Part shown: in pieces, positions 63,574 through 64,000 of the stretch
Numbering within the stretch: the stretch's first letter is position 1
How the letters are laid out: each line of letters starts with the position of its first letter
DNA from: Pipra filicauda
Lineage: Eukaryota > Chordata > Aves > Passeriformes > Pipridae
DNA length: 64,000 nt
Direction of reading: 5' to 3'
Assembly (NCBI RefSeq): GCF_003945595.2
Contig: NW_024104292.1
Coordinates: forward strand, 2,240,756-2,304,755
Made by a program: the position numbers and the translations under genes
Notes under the pieces: generated by a model
Told to the model about the DNA's origin: nothing
What the model saw: only the letters and a program-made list of their open reading frames with translations
The model's database searches: none

Positions 63574-63595
63574 CCCAGCCATGATGATGATGATG

Positions 63596-64000
63596 TATCC
63601 AGACATGTACTCAGAGGTCTTCTGCTTCAGACAGTTGGCATTTTCCTTGCTTCCTCTTTCTTCCAAACAAATTTGTTTAGCAGTACACTTTCTCTCTCTG
63701 TCACTACCCTTTTTTCCACTCAGCTCTGCCATGTAGGTTTTGCTTAGGACACAATAGTTGTGTCAGATCTTTGTCATCAATCATCTATTTGCTTGTTCCT
63801 TCACTTCACTTAAATAGACTTTATGCCCACACTTTCCTAGGGTCCCTAAACCCCTTGACACAAATCCATAATTTTCAAAACCAATGAAATTCCAAATGAT
63901 GACTTTTCAAACAGAAAGAAAAGTTTAATTGCATATGTATGCAAAAAATGTCTTTCTATCAGGTATTTCCAGACACTAAATCAAACCCAACTCTATTCTA
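63596..64000. other. AT-rich non-coding stretch to window end
   Basis: The first 13 bases may be the downstream target-site duplication of copy 4. I recognise nothing else. Confidence 0.5.

Larger units (their letters stand above)
62962..63595 (+). mobile_element. RTE-like LINE, copy 4 (best preserved)
   Basis: The 5'-truncated copy begins near 'ctactcttctatatggatcc' and runs to the TAG at 63543-63545, the hairpin at 63560-63573 and a clean (ATG)5 tail at 63581-63595. The flanks TATATCACATGT (62950-62961) and TATCCAGACATGT (63596-63608) directly abut the element and look like a slightly diverged target-site duplication. With an undamaged frame and an intact tail it is probably the youngest of the four copies. 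It belongs to subfamily B with copy 3. Confidence 0.9.

Noticed and set aside
63289..63747. 152-codon open frame overlapping copy 4
   Set aside because: It is an alternative register of the element that continues past the tail into flanking DNA.
1..64000. CRISPR arrays, operons, tRNA or rRNA genes
   Set aside because: No regularly spaced repeats, cloverleaf sequences or ribosomal sequence were seen. The CR1 content indicates a vertebrate nuclear genome.

Overview
The window looks like AT-rich, gene-poor nuclear DNA from a bird. The main evidence is a set of CR1 retrotransposon fragments. Several match the avian CR1 3' end as I know it, including the run resembling 'ccctgcccatggcag' and the ATTCTATG-type terminal octamers. 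I found no convincing host protein-coding exon, tRNA, rRNA or CRISPR array. Every open frame that resembles a known protein lies inside a retrotransposon. The window is probably a gene desert or part of a very large intron.

The most distinctive content is four 3' fragments of one non-LTR retrotransposon family, RTE-like and possibly AviRTE. They lie at about 748-1380 (+), 14529-15648 (-), 54113-54437 (+) and 62962-63595 (+). All four end in the C-terminus of a reverse-transcriptase polyprotein with a Cys2-His-Cys finger, a TAG stop and a 3' UTR of roughly 35 bases. They then carry a 5-bp hairpin, a 7-base spacer and an ATG-repeat tail (decayed in one copy). The minus-strand copy is longest and reaches back to the YADD catalytic box, in one frame broken by three stops. 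The copies fall into two sequence subfamilies, and three have candidate target-site duplications.

CR1 pieces lie at about 2052-2162 (-), 9343-9385 (-), 16405-16738 (+), 18360-18870 (-), 28957-29213 (+), 29936-29992 (+), 49550-50157 (+) and 62536-62760 (-). Two older, more diverged CR1-like pieces lie at 32812-33175 (-) and 36722-36960 (-). Minor content includes microsatellites, a 32-base poly-A run, short tandem duplications, several near-perfect inverted repeats, and a few matches to a short ancient amniote repeat core. No genes act together here. The biology in this window is that of successive retrotransposon colonisation followed by decay.
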